Part shown: one piece after another, positions 62,304 through 64,000 of the stretch
Position numbering within the stretch: position 1 is the stretch's first letter
Layout: every line of letters begins with the position of its first letter
Assembly: GCA_021401465.1 (NCBI GenBank)
Contig: JADDMT010000036.1
Location: 186,001 to 250,000 of the forward strand
Direction of reading: 5' to 3'
Origin: Teratosphaeria epicoccoides
Taxonomy: Eukaryota > Ascomycota > Dothideomycetes > Mycosphaerellales > Teratosphaeriaceae
DNA: 64,000 bases
The notes under the pieces: model-generated
Database searches by the model: none
What the model was told of the DNA's origin: nothing
What the model saw: only the letters and a program-made list of their open reading frames with translations
Program-made: the position numbers and the translations under genes

Positions 62304-63853
62304 ATGGCAAGCCGGCAATACACCTCCTGGCTACAATCGCCGAGTACCTCACTGTTGTCGGCGGACGCCAGCTTAGTGTACATCACCACTACCACCGAGA
62401 TCCGTGAGCCAGCCGCCATCCTCAAGCACGTTCAGTCGCAGGAGAAACAGGTCACCAAGAAGGAAGAGAAGGTCTTGAACACAATCGAAGGCAGCAATGG
62501 CCTCTGTGTGGAGACGCAGACAACCCTGCTCTTCAAGACCAGCGGTGGCGCATACCTCCCAGGCATTGACGAGAACTTGTTGGACGAGAAACTGGTCACG
62601 TTTCCCATGATCCACATTGTGAGCTTCGACGGTGAGGGTAAGATAAAGCAGATTCGCCTGCATTGGGACCAGGGCTCGTTGCTGAAGCAGGTGGAGGCTA
62701 TTGGACGCACCGGCCGCAACTGGCCGATTCGTGATGCCAAGCAACAGATCGAGGCGATCTCCAAGGGTCTCAAGGCCATTGGGCAAGACAGCGCTGACGG
62801 CGCGTTGTCGCTGCCGCTGCGTGGTCCCCAGCATGCTTCGGGCGGTGGACACAAGAGGAATGAGAGTGTAAGTGCAACTAGAGACCCACACGCCAGCCTC
62901 TCGCTTTTCGCGCCTCGTGATCCAAACGAGGATGCTGTAAACCGCTCCTACAATGGCCCCAAATACGCCCCACGAGAGGCCGCAAAGCCTCCATCACGCG
63001 ATCTCACCGACATCGTGGGCGAGGACCGCCCGGGAGAGATCCGCACCAGGAGTACATCTCCGACCAAGGGCGGTGCTGGGAAGAATTTCAATCCAAACCG
63101 CCTGTTCGACGACAATGACGAGAATGCCGCTCCATTACCAGCTCAAAAGAAGACGTACAAAGACAAGTATGGTCACTTTGACTTTGGTGAGGGTGAGGAT
63201 GCGCCGCAGGGAGGCCATCTACACAAGAAGAGCTCAAGCAAGAATCAGGCTACTTTCTCCTTTGAAGACTTCACCACACCGCCAAAGGTAGCAGGGCGGT
63301 CGCGGCCAGACTATGATCGGCAATGGGGGGCTGGCGTGCAAGAGGTGACTGACTAGACAGTGCGCCACTATCCTTCATCTCCAGGCTGACCTTCTTCAGG
63401 ACGACCCCCCATCGCCTCTGAAGCGTCCAGTGGTTCACGCTCCTCGCAAGGACGCGGAGCCACACTTCGAGTTCAATGACAACTCTCCAGCTGTGAATGA
63501 GAAGCCCAAGACTCTGCAGCGCCAGCAGGGCATGGGCCTGTACCAAGACCCAATCCATGAGGACGAACGTGCTGCCATTAGCAAGACCAGCAACGGCCGG
63601 CGCAATGATTTTGCACCGCACTATGAGTTCTCTGACGAGGTCAGCCTCTAACCTGCCTACGCTGCGCTGAGACCTTTGCTGACATGATTGCCGGTAGTCC
63701 ACGCCAAAGGAGAAAAAGATCTACAAGACCGCTGGCGATGGCATGGGTAGCCGAAAGGCCGGAGGTCGTGGATGGGGCATTGGTGATGAATCAGACATTG
63801 AAGACGATGCTGATGCGCGAACCAGGGGCAGACGAGCGCAAGCGGGTCATTAA
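62304..63853 (+). CDS. Conserved fungal protein with probable NTF2-like domain
   Basis: Exons are 62304-63344, 63400-63639 and 63698-63853, with 55- and 58-nt introns, giving 478 aa. Residues 1-160 look like an NTF2-like alpha/beta cone: SLVYITTTTEIREPAAILKH, LCVETQTTLLFKTSGGAYLP, VTFPMIHIVSFDGEGKIKQI and RLHWDQGSLLKQVEAIG, then NWPIRD. The remaining two thirds are disordered and modular. Repeated acidic/aromatic short motifs occur (YGHFDFGEGEDAP, PHFEFNDNSPAV, APHYEFSDE), each with a [YFH][DE]F core spaced through the tail. The end is KAGGRGWGIGDESDIEDD followed by a basic tail. Splices restore VQE-DDPPSPLKRP and SDE-STPKEKK. Function is unknown. The repeated short motifs may bind a partner. 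Confidence 0.8.
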
Positions 63854-64000
63854 GTCATGTTCTGAACCATGTCCATTGGAGGACTACGCTGCTGGCAGCT
63901 CACGAAGCGGCAGCCCGAGCAAACGCGCGAGACGCAGGTTAGAGCACGATGGAACCGAATTCTGAAGAGAGTTCCCGTGGTCTGCTCGCTGTGGAGAACG
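63854..64000. other. Right window edge, non-coding
   Basis: 3' region after the last gene. Too short to judge. Confidence 0.3.

Overview
The window is nuclear DNA of a filamentous ascomycete (Pezizomycotina), most likely a Dothideomycete. The reasons are many short GT-AG introns of about 47-69 nt, compact genes on both strands, and typical gene content: a RID-type DNA methyltransferase, a CYP53 P450, a FLC/TRP channel, SAGA and COP9 subunits, an S28 peptidase and a GH31 glycosidase. The class-level placement is inference. No rRNA, convincing tRNA, transposon or CRISPR array was found.

Layout. 0-3.6 kb: a small cysteine-rich CYSTM-like protein, a tandem-UBC E2 protein (-) and the TRAPP subunit Trs23 (+), whose start codon appears to be split by an intron. 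4.5-9 kb: two secreted hydrolases, GH31 and S28. 9.5-15.6 kb: an unknown membrane protein, a LaeA-like methyltransferase, a FAD monooxygenase and an RNase P/MRP subunit. 16.1-19.9 kb: the mRNA-export helicase SUB2, with an unusually long first intron, and a Nup53-like nucleoporin. 20.2-23.8 kb: a head-to-tail array of four small genes of the interferon-inducible 6-16 (IFI6/IFI27/ISG12) family, followed by a tiny secreted six-cysteine peptide. 24.3-30.9 kb: SAGA Sgf11, two small membrane proteins, an unresolved locus and the largest gene-free stretch (2.3 kb). 30.9-39.6 kb: a FLC/TRP channel, ADE4 and a RID-like cytosine methyltransferase. 40-52.6 kb: housekeeping genes (TFIIF beta, CSN4, an atypical kinase, MMS19, MTD1, Abp1), several in divergent pairs. 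53.4-64 kb: a giant F-box protein, a CYP53 benzoate hydroxylase, a medium-chain reductase and a conserved fungal protein with a probable NTF2-like fold.

Most genes are unrelated housekeeping or secreted functions and do not form a pathway cluster. Local relationships are divergent promoters (TFIIF beta/CSN4, ADE4/RID, MMS19/MTD1), a possible aromatic-metabolism flavour (FAD monooxygenase, CYP53, reductase), and the ISG12-like array. That array is the best candidate for an undescribed system: four diverged paralogs share one intron position and phase, and one copy carries two compensating frame changes.

Exon coordinates were derived by eye from splice signals and protein continuity. They should be treated as models until RNA evidence is available.
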